The notes under the pieces are model-generated. The model did not search any database and had not been told where the DNA came from. It was given only the letters and a program-made list of their open reading frames with translations. From contig CAZBJX010000022.1 of assembly GCA_964492335.1 (NCBI GenBank), forward strand, positions 1-34,855: 34,855 bases of DNA, in the 5' to 3' direction. A program made the position numbers and the translations under genes. Below, in pieces: positions 1-9,228 of this stretch. The DNA comes from JAFGCL01 sp964492335. GTDB taxonomy: Bacteria > Chloroflexota > Dehalococcoidia > UBA2247 > RBG-13-53-26. Position 1 is the stretch's first letter; each line of letters begins with the position of its first letter.

Positions 1-28
1 AGCAGCCACCCCCGCAGCGGCCCCGGGA

Positions 29-658
29 TCACCGGCCCTCTTCGGCCCTGGCCTCGGCGGAATCGCGGAACCACTTGTGGATCTGGTCCAGGGCCGGAGG
101 CGACACGCTGAAGACCTGCGTGTCACCGGGGAACTGCAGCGCGTGCCCTTCGGTGATGAACAGCAGGCCCTTCTCCCCCGGCTTCAGCGTTTCGTGTATC
201 CTCCTGGCCATGTGCTCGTACCTCTTGCGGGAAGCCTCCACGTAGAACTGGCTCACCATCCTGGCCACCTTCTCACTGAGGAAGCCCGCCAGCAGCATCC
301 GCTCCCAGTCCATGCTCTCCTCGGCCAGCAGCCTGTCGTCCGTGGCCTCGAGGCTGGCGCCCTTCTGGCACCTCTCCTTGACCATGGCGCTGCTGCCCGC
401 ATCCATCTGCTCGAGGATCTTCAGCCCCTCCTCGCCCCCCGCCACCACCGCCTCGTGGTATATGGACTGCACCGGCCCGGTCTTCTCCTCCAGCCTGTCC
501 ACATGCTCCCTGACCTGCCGCCAGTAGAGGTCGAGCTTCTCGCAGTACTCGGGCGGGGCGTCCCTGCCTCGCAGAATGAGGGGGACCACGAAAAGCTTCC
601 TCTCCGCGCCGAACGACTCCAAGGTAGGTCTCTCTATCTGCCCCAGGTCTTCACTCAT
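29..658 (-). CDS. Conserved hypothetical protein (209 aa)
   Basis: I do not recognise this protein. It is hydrophilic and acidic, with no signal peptide or membrane segment. The middle (about residues 40-150) is rich in Glu, Arg and Lys and looks helical. The C-terminal third contains a hydrophobic run (GLLFITEG), resembling a small alpha/beta domain. The ATG at 658 is preceded by GGAGGG at good spacing, so the start is well supported. It follows dnaJ on the same strand by 24 nt, so it is probably cotranscribed, and a stress or protein quality role is possible from context only. The open frame is clean and codon use matches the neighbours. Confidence 0.75.
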   Translation of the reverse strand: MSEDLGQIERPTLESFGAERKLFVVPLILRGRDAPPEYCEKLDLYWRQVREHVDRLEEKTGPVQSIYHEAVVAGGEEGLKILEQMDAGSSAMVKERCQKGASLEATDDRLLAEESMDWERMLLAGFLSEKVARMVSQFYVEASRKRYEHMARRIHETLKPGEKGLLFITEGHALQFPGDTQVFSVSPPALDQIHKWFRDSAEARAEEGR

Positions 659-682
659 CGTCCGTACCCTCCTACCCCCATT

Positions 683-1813
683 CTAACCCTTCCCGGCCTT
701 CCTGTCGGCGCCCGCCCGCTCTGCGCCCCCGTCCCTCAGGCGCTGGAACTGCCGGAGCAGGTCCTTCTCCTCCCGCGTGAGCCGGGTGGGGGTAACCACC
801 CTTATCACCACATACTGGTCTCCCCGGCGCCGCCGGCCTGCACGGGGCATGCCCTGCCCGGGGAGCCGGACCACCGCCCCGGTCTGCGATCCCTCCGGCA
901 CGTCCACCCTGAGCTGGCCACTCAGGCCGGGCACCGTCACCTCTCCCCCCAGGGCCGCCACCGGGAAGGGCACGTCCTGCTGAAGGTAGATGTCATCCCC
1001 GTGCCTTTCGAACAGGGGATGGCGTTCCACCTCGATGACGATATACAGGTCCCCCGCGAGGCCGTCGGCACTGGTCTCTCCCTCGCCCTCGATCCTGAAG
1101 GTATGGCCGGAGTCCACGCCAGCCGGGACTTCTACCCGGAACTCCTTCCTGGTCTCGATCACCCCCCTGCCATGGCAGTCAGGGCAGGCCACCTTCACGG
1201 TCCGGCCCCGCCCGCGGCACTGGCCGCACGCCGAGATCTGCCGGACGACTCCGTGGCCCGACCTCTGCTCTCTGACCGTCTGGCCGGAGCCATGACACTC
1301 GGGGCAATCCTCCAGCCCGTCAGCCCGGGCGCCCACCCCCTGGCACGACTGGCACGGCGAAGCCAGCGGCAGCTCGATGGCCTTCTCCAGGCCGCTGGCC
1401 GCCTCCTCCAGGGTCAGCCTCAGATCATAGCGCAGGTCGGCCCCTCTCTTCGGCCCCCGCCGGCCGGGGCCCCGGCCGGCGCCCCGGCCGAAGAGCCCGT
1501 CGAAGAGCCCACCGCCAAAGCCAAACCCGAACTCCCGGAACAGGCTGCTGACGTCCTCGCCGCCGAAGATGTCTTCCTGGGTGAAGCCGTCGAGCCCGGC
1601 ATGCCCGTAGGCGTCGTAGAGGCCGCGCCTCCGGGAGTCGCACAGCACGGCGTAGGCCTCGTTGACTTCCTTCATCTTCTGGGCCGCCTCGCCGTTGCCG
1701 GGATTGCGGTCGGGGTGGTACTGCATGGCCAGGTTGCGATAGGCCTTCTTGACGGCAGCCGCATCGGCATCCCGGCCCACGCCCAGGACCTCGTAGTAAT
1801 CCCTCTTAGCCAT
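683..1813 (-). CDS. dnaJ: Chaperone protein DnaJ (Hsp40, type I)
   Basis: Co-chaperone that delivers unfolded proteins to DnaK and stimulates its ATPase. The 376-aa protein shows the full type I layout: a J domain (residues 1-70) with the HPD triad at 33-35, a Gly/Phe-rich linker (FGFGGGLFDGLFG), four CxxCxGxG zinc motifs (CQSCQGVG, CPECHGSG, CGQCRGRG, CPDCHGRG), then the C-terminal substrate-binding domain. I chose the ATG at 1813 because it gives the family N-terminus MAKRDYYEVLG. A GTG at 1852 in frame would add 13 atypical residues; neither start has a strong ribosome binding site. A hairpin (1949-1967) separates it from the upstream zinc-ribbon gene. No dnaK or grpE is in the window. Confidence 0.96.
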   Translation of the reverse strand: MAKRDYYEVLGVGRDADAAAVKKAYRNLAMQYHPDRNPGNGEAAQKMKEVNEAYAVLCDSRRRGLYDAYGHAGLDGFTQEDIFGGEDVSSLFREFGFGFGGGLFDGLFGRGAGRGPGRRGPKRGADLRYDLRLTLEEAASGLEKAIELPLASPCQSCQGVGARADGLEDCPECHGSGQTVREQRSGHGVVRQISACGQCRGRGRTVKVACPDCHGRGVIETRKEFRVEVPAGVDSGHTFRIEGEGETSADGLAGDLYIVIEVERHPLFERHGDDIYLQQDVPFPVAALGGEVTVPGLSGQLRVDVPEGSQTGAVVRLPGQGMPRAGRRRRGDQYVVIRVVTPTRLTREEKDLLRQFQRLRDGGAERAGADRKAGKG

Positions 1814-1948
1814 CACTGTCTGCCGTTCGGCGGGCCCGGCACTGGGAGCCACTCCCGGATAGAGGGCCGCGCCTGCGGGCTTCCTTCACGGGGCCGCAGG
1901 GGCCACGCAGCCGCTTGACGGTGGGCAGGAATGCCCGCAGCGGCCGGG

Positions 1949-1967
1949 GCTCCCCGGGCCGGGGAGC
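1949..1967 (-). terminator. Hairpin after FmdB-like gene
   Basis: Perfect 8-bp stem (GCTCCCCG / CGGGGAGC) with a 3-nt loop, lying 6 nt past the zinc-ribbon stop codon on the minus strand. No T-run follows, so this is a stem-only terminator or an mRNA 3'-end stabiliser. Confidence 0.5.
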
Positions 1968-1973
1968 GCGCCG

Positions 1974-2300
1974 TCACGCCTTGACTTCAGCCGGCTTCTG
2001 GCTGGCCGGCTCCGCCTCCGAAGCCTTCTCGGAGTCCTTGCCGGGGGCAGGCTCGGGGGCTGCCCCCTTCTCGTCCGCCCTGTCTGCGCCCCTGTTGCTG
2101 GAGTTGAGCGCCCCTCTGCCATCGGACGCGTTGTCGGTGACATAGAACCCGGGGCCTTTGAAGACTATGGGCACCGGAGAGAAGATGCGCTGTGCCTGGC
2201 ACTGACACCGGGGGCAACCGGCCCCGTTGCTCTCATGGAAGCCCGCCTTGACCTCGAACTTGATATCGCAAGAGGGGCACCTGTACTCGTAGATGGGCAT
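1974..2300 (-). CDS. FmdB-type zinc ribbon protein
   Basis: Small 108-aa protein with the FmdB/CxxC_CxxC_SSSS regulatory-protein N-terminus MPIYEYRCPSC, followed about 20 residues later by CPRC, so four cysteines should hold one zinc. The C-terminal half is disordered, rich in Ser, Glu, Ala and Pro. The family was named from formamidase regulators, but most members have no known function. The ATG at 2300 is fixed by AGGAGG 8 nt upstream; a longer open frame to 2435 lacks family similarity. The start lies only 1 nt past the stop of the YkgJ-like gene, whose 3' end contributes the ribosome binding site, so the two are likely translationally coupled. Confidence 0.9.
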   Translation of the reverse strand: MPIYEYRCPSCDIKFEVKAGFHESNGAGCPRCQCQAQRIFSPVPIVFKGPGFYVTDNASDGRGALNSSNRGADRADEKGAAPEPAPGKDSEKASEAEPASQKPAEVKA

Positions 2301-2301
2301 G

Positions 2302-2751
2302 TTATGTCCTCCTGTCCCTGACCAATAAGTCGATAAACAAACGCAGGCCCGCCATCTTCTGCTCCAGGGCAGCGGGCCCGCCCCCGGGGCCGACCACCAG
2401 TCCCCAGCGCCTGGCCAGGCCGGCCCGGCACTCATGTCGATGGAGGCCGGCCTGCCACTCGCGGCAGCTCAAGGGCTTGAAGTCGTCAATGGCGCAGAGC
2501 TCATCCCCCTTCTCATCCGGGCTTCCCAGAAAGGGACACCGGCCGCTCTCGTGGCGCAGGAGGAGGCTGGTCTCTCCAGGCCAGCGCCGGTCAGCGAACC
2601 TCTCCCGGAACTGGCCACCGGTCAGGCCCAGCCCGGCGGCTATGCTGTCGGCCTCGGCCAGGTCCAGCCGGACCTGGTGGCGGCGGCAGCACTCACCGCA
2701 GCGCAGGCAGGCCTCTGACCCGCCGACGCCCGGGCCGGCGCTTCCCTCCAA
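2302..2751 (-). CDS. YkgJ-family cysteine cluster protein
   Basis: 149-aa protein resembling the YkgJ/UPF0153 family of putative zinc- or iron-chelating proteins. Cysteines occur as CLRCGECC near residues 16-23, then CPF, C near DELC, and SCREW; such clusters are thought to bind metal or an iron-sulfur cluster. The only in-frame start is TTG at 2751, because the frame is otherwise open back to a TGA at 2821-2823 without ATG or GTG. No ribosome binding site is visible, and the start abuts the 12-bp hairpin after groEL, so translation may need read-through from groEL or the start may be misjudged. A second protein of similar type is encoded at 19764-20324. Confidence 0.8.
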   Translation of the reverse strand: MEGSAGPGVGGSEACLRCGECCRRHQVRLDLAEADSIAAGLGLTGGQFRERFADRRWPGETSLLLRHESGRCPFLGSPDEKGDELCAIDDFKPLSCREWQAGLHRHECRAGLARRWGLVVGPGGGPAALEQKMAGLRLFIDLLVRDRRT

Positions 2752-2753
2752 CG

Positions 2754-2783
2754 GGGGGGCGGTCCACTCAGGGACCGCCCCCC
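2754..2783 (-). terminator. Strong hairpin downstream of groEL
   Basis: Perfect 12-bp GC-rich stem (GGGGGGCGGTCC / GGACCGCCCCCC) with a 6-nt loop, 31 nt past the groEL stop. No T-run follows on the minus strand. It ends only 2 nt before the TTG start of the next gene, so it could also limit expression of that gene. Confidence 0.6.
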
Positions 2784-2813
2784 GGGGTCTCTCTGCGATT
2801 GTCCGGCTCCGTA

Positions 2814-4433
<1,620 letters not shown>

Positions 4434-4450
4434 GTATTTCCTCTCCTTCT

Positions 4451-4759
4451 CTAGTTCTTCTTCGCCAGAATGTCGCTCTCCCGAACGACAATCAGCTCTT
4501 CTTCGTCGATCTTGAGCTCGGTGCCAGCGTACTTGGCGTAAATGACTATGTCGCCAACCTTCACGTCCATCGCGATCCGCTGGCCCTCATCATTCATCCG
4601 GCCCGGGCCGACCGCCACTACCTCGCCCTGCTGGGGCTTCTCCTTGGCCGTGTCCGGCAGGAAGATACCTCCCTTGGACACTTCCTCCTGCTTGGAGGGC
4701 TTGATCACCACCCGGTCTCCAAGCGGGTCCAGCTTGCCAGTCTTTCCCTTGGTTGCCAT
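4451..4759 (-). CDS. groES: Co-chaperonin GroES (Hsp10)
   Basis: Lid of the GroEL folding chamber, 102 aa. The fold is evident from PLGDRVVIKP, the mobile loop EEVSKGGIFLP, QGEVVAVGPG and GDIVIYAKYAGTE. The N-terminus has about 9 extra Lys/Gly/Thr-rich residues before PLGDRV. The ATG at 4759 has GGAGG at good spacing; an upstream in-frame start at 4813 adds 18 unrelated residues and is rejected. No CIRCE (TTAGCACTC-N9-GAGTGCTAA) element is visible upstream, so HrcA-type control is not supported. The region upstream is shared with the divergent sensor kinase and contains the GTTAGAAT repeats. Confidence 0.97.
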   Translation of the reverse strand: MATKGKTGKLDPLGDRVVIKPSKQEEVSKGGIFLPDTAKEKPQQGEVVAVGPGRMNDEGQRIAMDVKVGDIVIYAKYAGTELKIDEEELIVVRESDILAKKN

Positions 4760-4906
4760 GTATTCCTCCTTCCTCTGTCCTGGATGCAATAGCCTCGCCT
4801 GATCAAGGCGCAATATCCCCGGGCCATACGGTCAGCCGGACGGGACCCGTGGGCGACACCCCGCACCCGGCCCAAGCCCCGTACCTAAGATGATAGCCCG
4901 GGCTGT

Positions 4907-4947
4907 GTTAGAATAACGCTGGAGTTCTGTTAGAATTGCGTTAGAAT
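4907..4947 (+). promoter_or_regulatory. Three phased GTTAGAAT direct repeats
   Basis: GTTAGAAT occurs at 4907-4914, 4929-4936 and 4940-4947, at offsets of 22 and 11 bp, so all copies face the same side of the helix. This is the usual geometry of OmpR/PhoB-type regulator boxes, and the adjacent operon encodes such a regulator. Each repeat also contains TAGAAT, a plausible -10 hexamer; the first two carry TGn in front (extended -10). Thus the block may be operator, promoter or both. It sits 41-81 nt before the kinase start and about 150 nt before groES. Confidence 0.55.
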
Positions 4948-4987
4948 CAGGGCGCCGCGGCGCCCTCACCGGCGGGAGGCCCAGTTG

Positions 4988-6535
4988 ATGGACTTTTCGG
5001 ACGCCCTGCCGCAGGAGGCTGACCTCCGGGCCACCCTGAGGATGGTCCTCAGGAACGCCGTCGAGGCCCTCGGCGGCAGCGCCGGCGTGGTCGCCACCTG
5101 GGACGAAGATGAGTGCTGCTTCGTCCCCAGCTACTCGCAGGGCCTGGACGACAGGGCCCTGGAGCAGCTTCTGCCGTTGCTGGAAGAGGCCATACCCGAC
5201 CTGGCGGTCAGCTCCCGGAGCTACAACGCCCTCTCCGCCATCCTGGGGCCGCCGCTTCCCAAGTCCGACCAGGGGCTCATCCTGGACCCTATAGTGGCCC
5301 TGCCGCTCCAGGCCGGACGGCGATCCCTGGGCTTCATCTACATCATGCGAACGCGAAGCTCGGCCGCCTTCTCCGCCGTGGACCAGTCCGCCCTGAACGC
5401 CTTCGCCCGGCAGGCCGCCATCGCAGTGGACACTGCCCACCTGGTGCACAACCTGATTGAAGAGAAGTCCCGGGTGGAGTCCATGCTCGAAGGCAGCGCG
5501 GAGGGCATCATGAGCCTGGACGGCCGGCGGCGCATCACCGGCTTCAACGCGGCCATGGAGAGGATGTCCGGGCACCCCCGGGGCCAGGTGCTCTCCCTGC
5601 CCTGCTACCAGGTGCTCAACTTCCGCGACTTCGAGGGGCGGTCGATCTGCAACAGCGACCGCTGCCCCATGATGACCCGACCGGACGGCGCGCCGGCCAC
5701 CAGCGAGCTCCAGGGCGCCATCCAGTCCGCCGACGGGCAGGACATCGAGGTGGCCATGGTCTACTCCGTGACCCGCACCCGGGCCACCGGGCGGGCGCAC
5801 AGCGCCGTCATCAACGTGCGCGACATCAAGCACATAAGGGAGACCGAAAACCTCAGGTCAGCCTTCCTGTCCATGCTGGGCCACGAGCTGCAGACCCCGC
5901 TCTCCATCATCAAGGGCTACACCAGCACGCTGGCCAGGAGCGACGCCAGGTGGAAGAAGAAGACGCTCCGCGAGGGGCTGCAGGTCATCGAGGAGGAGTG
6001 CGACCGCCTGAGCAAGCTGGTGGACCGCCTGCTCCTGGCGTCCCGCATCGAGACCCGCACCGTGACCCTCAAGAAGGAGCCCGTCCAGCTGCCGGTCATG
6101 GCCGCCAAGGTAGTCAGGAGGCTGGCGCCGGTGACCGCGGGCCACCGCTTTCGGGTCGATTTCGGCCCCGACTTCCCCGAGGTGTACGCGGACCCGGACC
6201 GGATGGAGGAGGTCCTGACCAACCTGGTGGACAACGCCGTCAAGTACTCGCCGAAGGGCGGCCGCATCAGCGTGAGCGGCCGGACGGACGCCGGGAGCGT
6301 CCGGGTGACGGTCTCCGACGAAGGCATCGGCATCCCCCGCCGGGAGCTGGGCCGGGTCTTCGAGCGCTTCCGCCGGGGAGAGGACAGCCAGGTGCTGAAG
6401 GTGCGGGGCATGGGGCTGGGGCTCTACATCTGCAGGTCGATAGTGGAAGCCCACGGAGGCCAGATAGAGGTGGCCAGCGAGGCCGGCAAGGGCTCGCAGT
6501 TCACCTTCACGCTGCCGCTCGGGGGAGGGGAGTAG
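4988..6535 (+). CDS. Soluble sensor histidine kinase (GAF-PAS-HisKA-HATPase)
   Basis: Cytoplasmic sensor kinase, 515 aa, with no membrane segment. A GAF-type sensor spans about 10-155, a PAS domain 160-285, HisKA has the H box MLGHELQTPLS with phospho-acceptor His299, and the ATPase domain shows N box (NLVDNAVKYS, about 412-421), G1 (DEGIGIP), F box and G2 (GMGLGLY). The PAS domain contains Cys206, Cys221 and Cys226 with the CNSDRCP spacing, possibly a redox or metal site. ATG at 4988 has GGGAGG 8 nt upstream; TTG at 4985 is the alternative. It is followed after 4 nt by its probable partner regulator. The signal is unknown. Confidence 0.93.
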   Translation: MDFSDALPQEADLRATLRMVLRNAVEALGGSAGVVATWDEDECCFVPSYSQGLDDRALEQLLPLLEEAIPDLAVSSRSYNALSAILGPPLPKSDQGLILDPIVALPLQAGRRSLGFIYIMRTRSSAAFSAVDQSALNAFARQAAIAVDTAHLVHNLIEEKSRVESMLEGSAEGIMSLDGRRRITGFNAAMERMSGHPRGQVLSLPCYQVLNFRDFEGRSICNSDRCPMMTRPDGAPATSELQGAIQSADGQDIEVAMVYSVTRTRATGRAHSAVINVRDIKHIRETENLRSAFLSMLGHELQTPLSIIKGYTSTLARSDARWKKKTLREGLQVIEEECDRLSKLVDRLLLASRIETRTVTLKKEPVQLPVMAAKVVRRLAPVTAGHRFRVDFGPDFPEVYADPDRMEEVLTNLVDNAVKYSPKGGRISVSGRTDAGSVRVTVSDEGIGIPRRELGRVFERFRRGEDSQVLKVRGMGLGLYICRSIVEAHGGQIEVASEAGKGSQFTFTLPLGGGE

Positions 6536-6539
6536 GGCC

Positions 6540-7247
6540 GTGGTTTCCGGCTTTTCCGGCAAGACCGTGCTCGTGGTGGACGACGAGTCCCGCATGGTGG
6601 AGTTCATCGCCATGAACCTGGAGCTGGAGGGATTCCGGGTGGTCAGAGCGGCCAACGGGGCGGAAGCCCTGGAGAAGGCCGCCCGCGAGCGCCCGGACCT
6701 GGTCCTGCTGGACATCATGATGCCGGAAATGGACGGCTTCGAAACGCTGGCCGGGCTGCGGGACACCTCCTCCGTGCCGGTGATCTTCCTCACGGCCAAG
6801 AGCGAAGAGGCGGACCGCATCAGGGGGCTGGACCTGGGGGCCGACGATTACATCACCAAGCCCTTCAGCCCCAGGGAGCTGGTCTCCCGCATCCGGGCGG
6901 TGCTCAGGAGGACGGAGCCGGCGGCCCCGGCCAGCTCGGAGATCGTGGTCGACGATGAGCTCCGCATCAACTTCGACCAGCGTAAGGTCATCGTCCGGGG
7001 ACGCGAGGTGCGCCTGCGGCCCACGGAGTACCGGCTGCTGTACCAGTTGGTGACCAACGCCGGCAAGCTCCTCACCCACGAGACCCTCCTCTCCAGGGTG
7101 TGGGGGGCGGAGTACCGCGATGAGGACCACTACGTCAGGCTCTACATCACCTACCTGCGGCAGAAGATCGAGAAGGACCCCCGCAACCCCAGGTACATCC
7201 TCAGCGAGCGCGGCCTGGGCTACCGCTTCAGGGAGATCGCCCGCTAG
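6540..7247 (+). CDS. OmpR/PhoB-family response regulator
   Basis: 235-aa two-component regulator. The receiver domain (about 8-122) has the acidic pair DD near 14-15, phospho-acceptor Asp58 in LLDIMMP, and the conserved Thr and Lys in FLTAK and ITKPF. The winged-helix DNA-binding domain (about 135-232) has the Trans_reg_C pattern RPTEYRLL, the recognition helix region around VRLYITYLRQKIE, and GLGYRF at the end. Start is GTG at 6540 with a G/A-rich stretch inside the kinase stop region. It probably receives phosphate from the kinase just upstream and may bind the phased repeats at 4907-4947. No clear terminator was found after it. Confidence 0.95.
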   Translation: MVSGFSGKTVLVVDDESRMVEFIAMNLELEGFRVVRAANGAEALEKAARERPDLVLLDIMMPEMDGFETLAGLRDTSSVPVIFLTAKSEEADRIRGLDLGADDYITKPFSPRELVSRIRAVLRRTEPAAPASSEIVVDDELRINFDQRKVIVRGREVRLRPTEYRLLYQLVTNAGKLLTHETLLSRVWGAEYRDEDHYVRLYITYLRQKIEKDPRNPRYILSERGLGYRFREIAR

Positions 7248-7561
7248 AACGGCGCGGTCGCGGCGCGCCCCTGCGCCGGGGCCGCGGTGATATTGCGGTG
7301 ACCTCCCGGGCCCAGCCTGAGACACGGTGGTGAGGCCGCAGTGCTACTCTTGTACCTGACGATCCCATCGTCACACCCCCCAGGGGAGGGATGGGGAGGA
7401 GGACCTCGATATCAATCGCGCCGGGCCACTCCGGGACGCGAAGGTGACCCTGACCAGGTCACCGCGGACCTCCTACCCCATTCTTCTCTAAACAGGGCCG
7501 GCCCCCGCAGGCAGACTATGCGGCGCGGCATACCGCTCACGCCAGGCACAGTCACACGCCA
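7248..7561 (+). other. Non-coding stretch before gap, with short repeats
   Basis: No convincing gene in about 310 bases. Visible structures are: GCGGTGA repeated at 7284-7290 and 7295-7301 (11-bp offset); a G-rich stretch around 7380-7405 facing a short C-run; and a perfect 7-bp inverted repeat GGTGACC (7443-7449) / GGTCACC (7457-7463) with a 7-nt spacer, which could be an operator or a hairpin. No function assigned. Confidence 0.5.
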
Positions 7562-7661
7562 NNNNNNNNNNNNNNNNNNNNNNNNNNNNNNNNNNNNNNN
7601 NNNNNNNNNNNNNNNNNNNNNNNNNNNNNNNNNNNNNNNNNNNNNNNNNNNNNNNNNNNNN
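7562..7661. other. Assembly gap (100 N)
   Basis: Exactly 100 N characters, the conventional placeholder for a gap of unknown size. The nine bases CACACGCCA occur immediately on both sides (7553-7561 and 7662-7670), which suggests overlapping contig ends or a short repeat that stopped assembly. Gene content inside is unknown. Confidence 0.98.
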
Positions 7662-7730
7662 CACACGCCACTGCCCCGCCATGGTCGGCACGCTTGGCCT
7701 CCGGAAGACCGCAGTGAGGGCACGGTGGCA

Positions 7731-7746
7731 GGCCCGCCGCCGGGCC
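7731..7746 (-). terminator. Hairpin after HD-GYP gene
   Basis: GGCCCG / CGGGCC, 6-bp perfect stem with a 4-nt loop, 25 nt past the HD-GYP stop on the minus strand. No T-run, so only a possible terminator. Confidence 0.4.
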
Positions 7747-7771
7747 GGGGCGCGGGGGGCGCAGAGGGGGG

Positions 7772-9223
7772 TCAGCCGGGAGTGCCGGGGATGTCCCGGA
7801 ACCGGAATCCTCGTTCGAAGACCCGCAGGCAGGCATCAACCACCTGGGGATCGTAGAGTCTGCCCCTCCCCTCTCGGACCGCCTCCAGGCCCCGCTCCGT
7901 TCCCAGGGCCGCCCGGTAAGGCCGGTGGGACGACATGGCCTCGACCACGTCGGAGACCCCCAGTATCCTGGCCTCCGGGAATATCTGGTCTCCGCGCAGG
8001 CCGGAGGGGTAGCCCGACCCGTCCATGCGCTCGTGGTGCTGCAGCACGATGTCGGCCACGGGCCAGGGGAACTCGATCTTCTCCAGGACATCATAGGCGG
8101 CCTTGGGGTGCTGCTTCACGATCTGGAATTCCAGCGGCGACAGCGGGGCGGGCTTGTTGAGGATCTCGGTGGGGACGCACACCTTGCCCACGTCGTGGAT
8201 CAGCCCGGCGATGCGGATCACGGTGAGGCGCGACTCCATCACGCCCATCTCCCTGGCGATCTCGCAGGCAAGGTCCGCCACGCGCACCTGGTGCCCCGCG
8301 GTGTAGCGGTCCCGGGCTTCCACCATGGTGGCCAGGGCCTGGATGGTGCCCTCGACCGCCCGGCCCAGCTTGTCCAGGCTGGTCCTCAGCTCGGCCGTCT
8401 GCTCGCGCACCCGTTCCTCGAGGGTGTCAAAGGCGGTCCTGATGGCGGCCTCCGCCCTCTTGCGCTCGGTGATATCGCGGAAGACCATGACCGCCCCGGT
8501 CAGCCGGCCGGCGTCGTCTATCATGGGCGCGGCGCTGTCTTCAACAGGGACCTTCTCCCCGTTCTTCCGGACCAGGAACACCGGGCCGACCATGTTCAGG
8601 GCCACTCTCTTCTCCAGGACCTCGGCCACCGGGGTCTCGAAGGGCATCATGGTCCTTTCGTCCACGGTCTTGAGGACCTCCTCCAGCTTCCTTCCCAGCG
8701 CCTCATCCTCCGGCCAGCCGGTGACGGTCTGGGCGGAGGGATTCATGAGGGTTATCCTCATGTCGGTATCGGTGACGATGACACAGTCGGCAATGCACCT
8801 GACCGTGGTGGCGAACTGCTGCTGGCTCTCCCTGAGCTGCTCCTCCATGGAGCGCTTGTAGAGGGCCATCTCGATGGCCGCGTAGAGCTCCTTGTCGGAG
8901 AACGGCTTGACCAGATAGCCGCAGGGCTGCGTCTCTCTGGCCCGCTCGATGGTCCGGTCATCGGCGAAGGCAGTGAGGTAGATGACGGGGACCCCCATCC
9001 GGCTGCGGATCTCCCGGGCCGCCTCCACGCCGTCGACGTCTCCCCTCAGCTGGATATCCATCAGGATGAGGTCCGGGCGGTTGGAGCCGGCCAGCGACAC
9101 GGCCTCGTCCCCGCTGGCCGCCGTGCCGCAGACCGAGTGGCCCATCCGGGCCAGCCGGTCCTGTATCTCCATGGATATCACGGCCTCGTCTTCCACCACC
9201 ATGATCCGTGCCCTGTCCGCCAT
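7772..9223 (-). CDS. Response regulator with PAS and HD-GYP domains
   Basis: 483-aa protein, probably a phosphorylation-controlled cyclic-di-GMP phosphodiesterase. The receiver domain (about 5-120) has acidic residues near 11-13, phospho-acceptor Asp56 and Lys106. A PAS domain follows (about 133-255), ending in the VFRDITERK signature, then a short coiled coil (256-290). The HD-GYP domain (about 290-480) keeps the HD pair at 343-344 (LIHDVGK), the HHERMDGSGYP signature with GYP at 404-406, and the downstream VSDVVEAM motif. Catalytic residues look intact. ATG at 9223 is preceded by GGAGGA within the end of the upstream kinase gene, only 5 nt away, so the two form one signalling operon. Confidence 0.94.
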   Translation of the reverse strand: MADRARIMVVEDEAVISMEIQDRLARMGHSVCGTAASGDEAVSLAGSNRPDLILMDIQLRGDVDGVEAAREIRSRMGVPVIYLTAFADDRTIERARETQPCGYLVKPFSDKELYAAIEMALYKRSMEEQLRESQQQFATTVRCIADCVIVTDTDMRITLMNPSAQTVTGWPEDEALGRKLEEVLKTVDERTMMPFETPVAEVLEKRVALNMVGPVFLVRKNGEKVPVEDSAAPMIDDAGRLTGAVMVFRDITERKRAEAAIRTAFDTLEERVREQTAELRTSLDKLGRAVEGTIQALATMVEARDRYTAGHQVRVADLACEIAREMGVMESRLTVIRIAGLIHDVGKVCVPTEILNKPAPLSPLEFQIVKQHPKAAYDVLEKIEFPWPVADIVLQHHERMDGSGYPSGLRGDQIFPEARILGVSDVVEAMSSHRPYRAALGTERGLEAVREGRGRLYDPQVVDACLRVFERGFRFRDIPGTPG

Positions 9224-9228
9224 CTGTC

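Noticed and set aside
77..1918. 613-codon plus-strand frame opposite dnaJ
   Set aside because: Shadow of high-GC coding; low-complexity translation and dnaJ is certain on the other strand.
4760..4987. CIRCE/HrcA site for groESL
   Set aside because: No TTAGCACTC-N9-GAGTGCTAA-like sequence found.
7341..8094. Frames reading across the N gap
   Set aside because: They translate unknown bases and have no recognisable parts.
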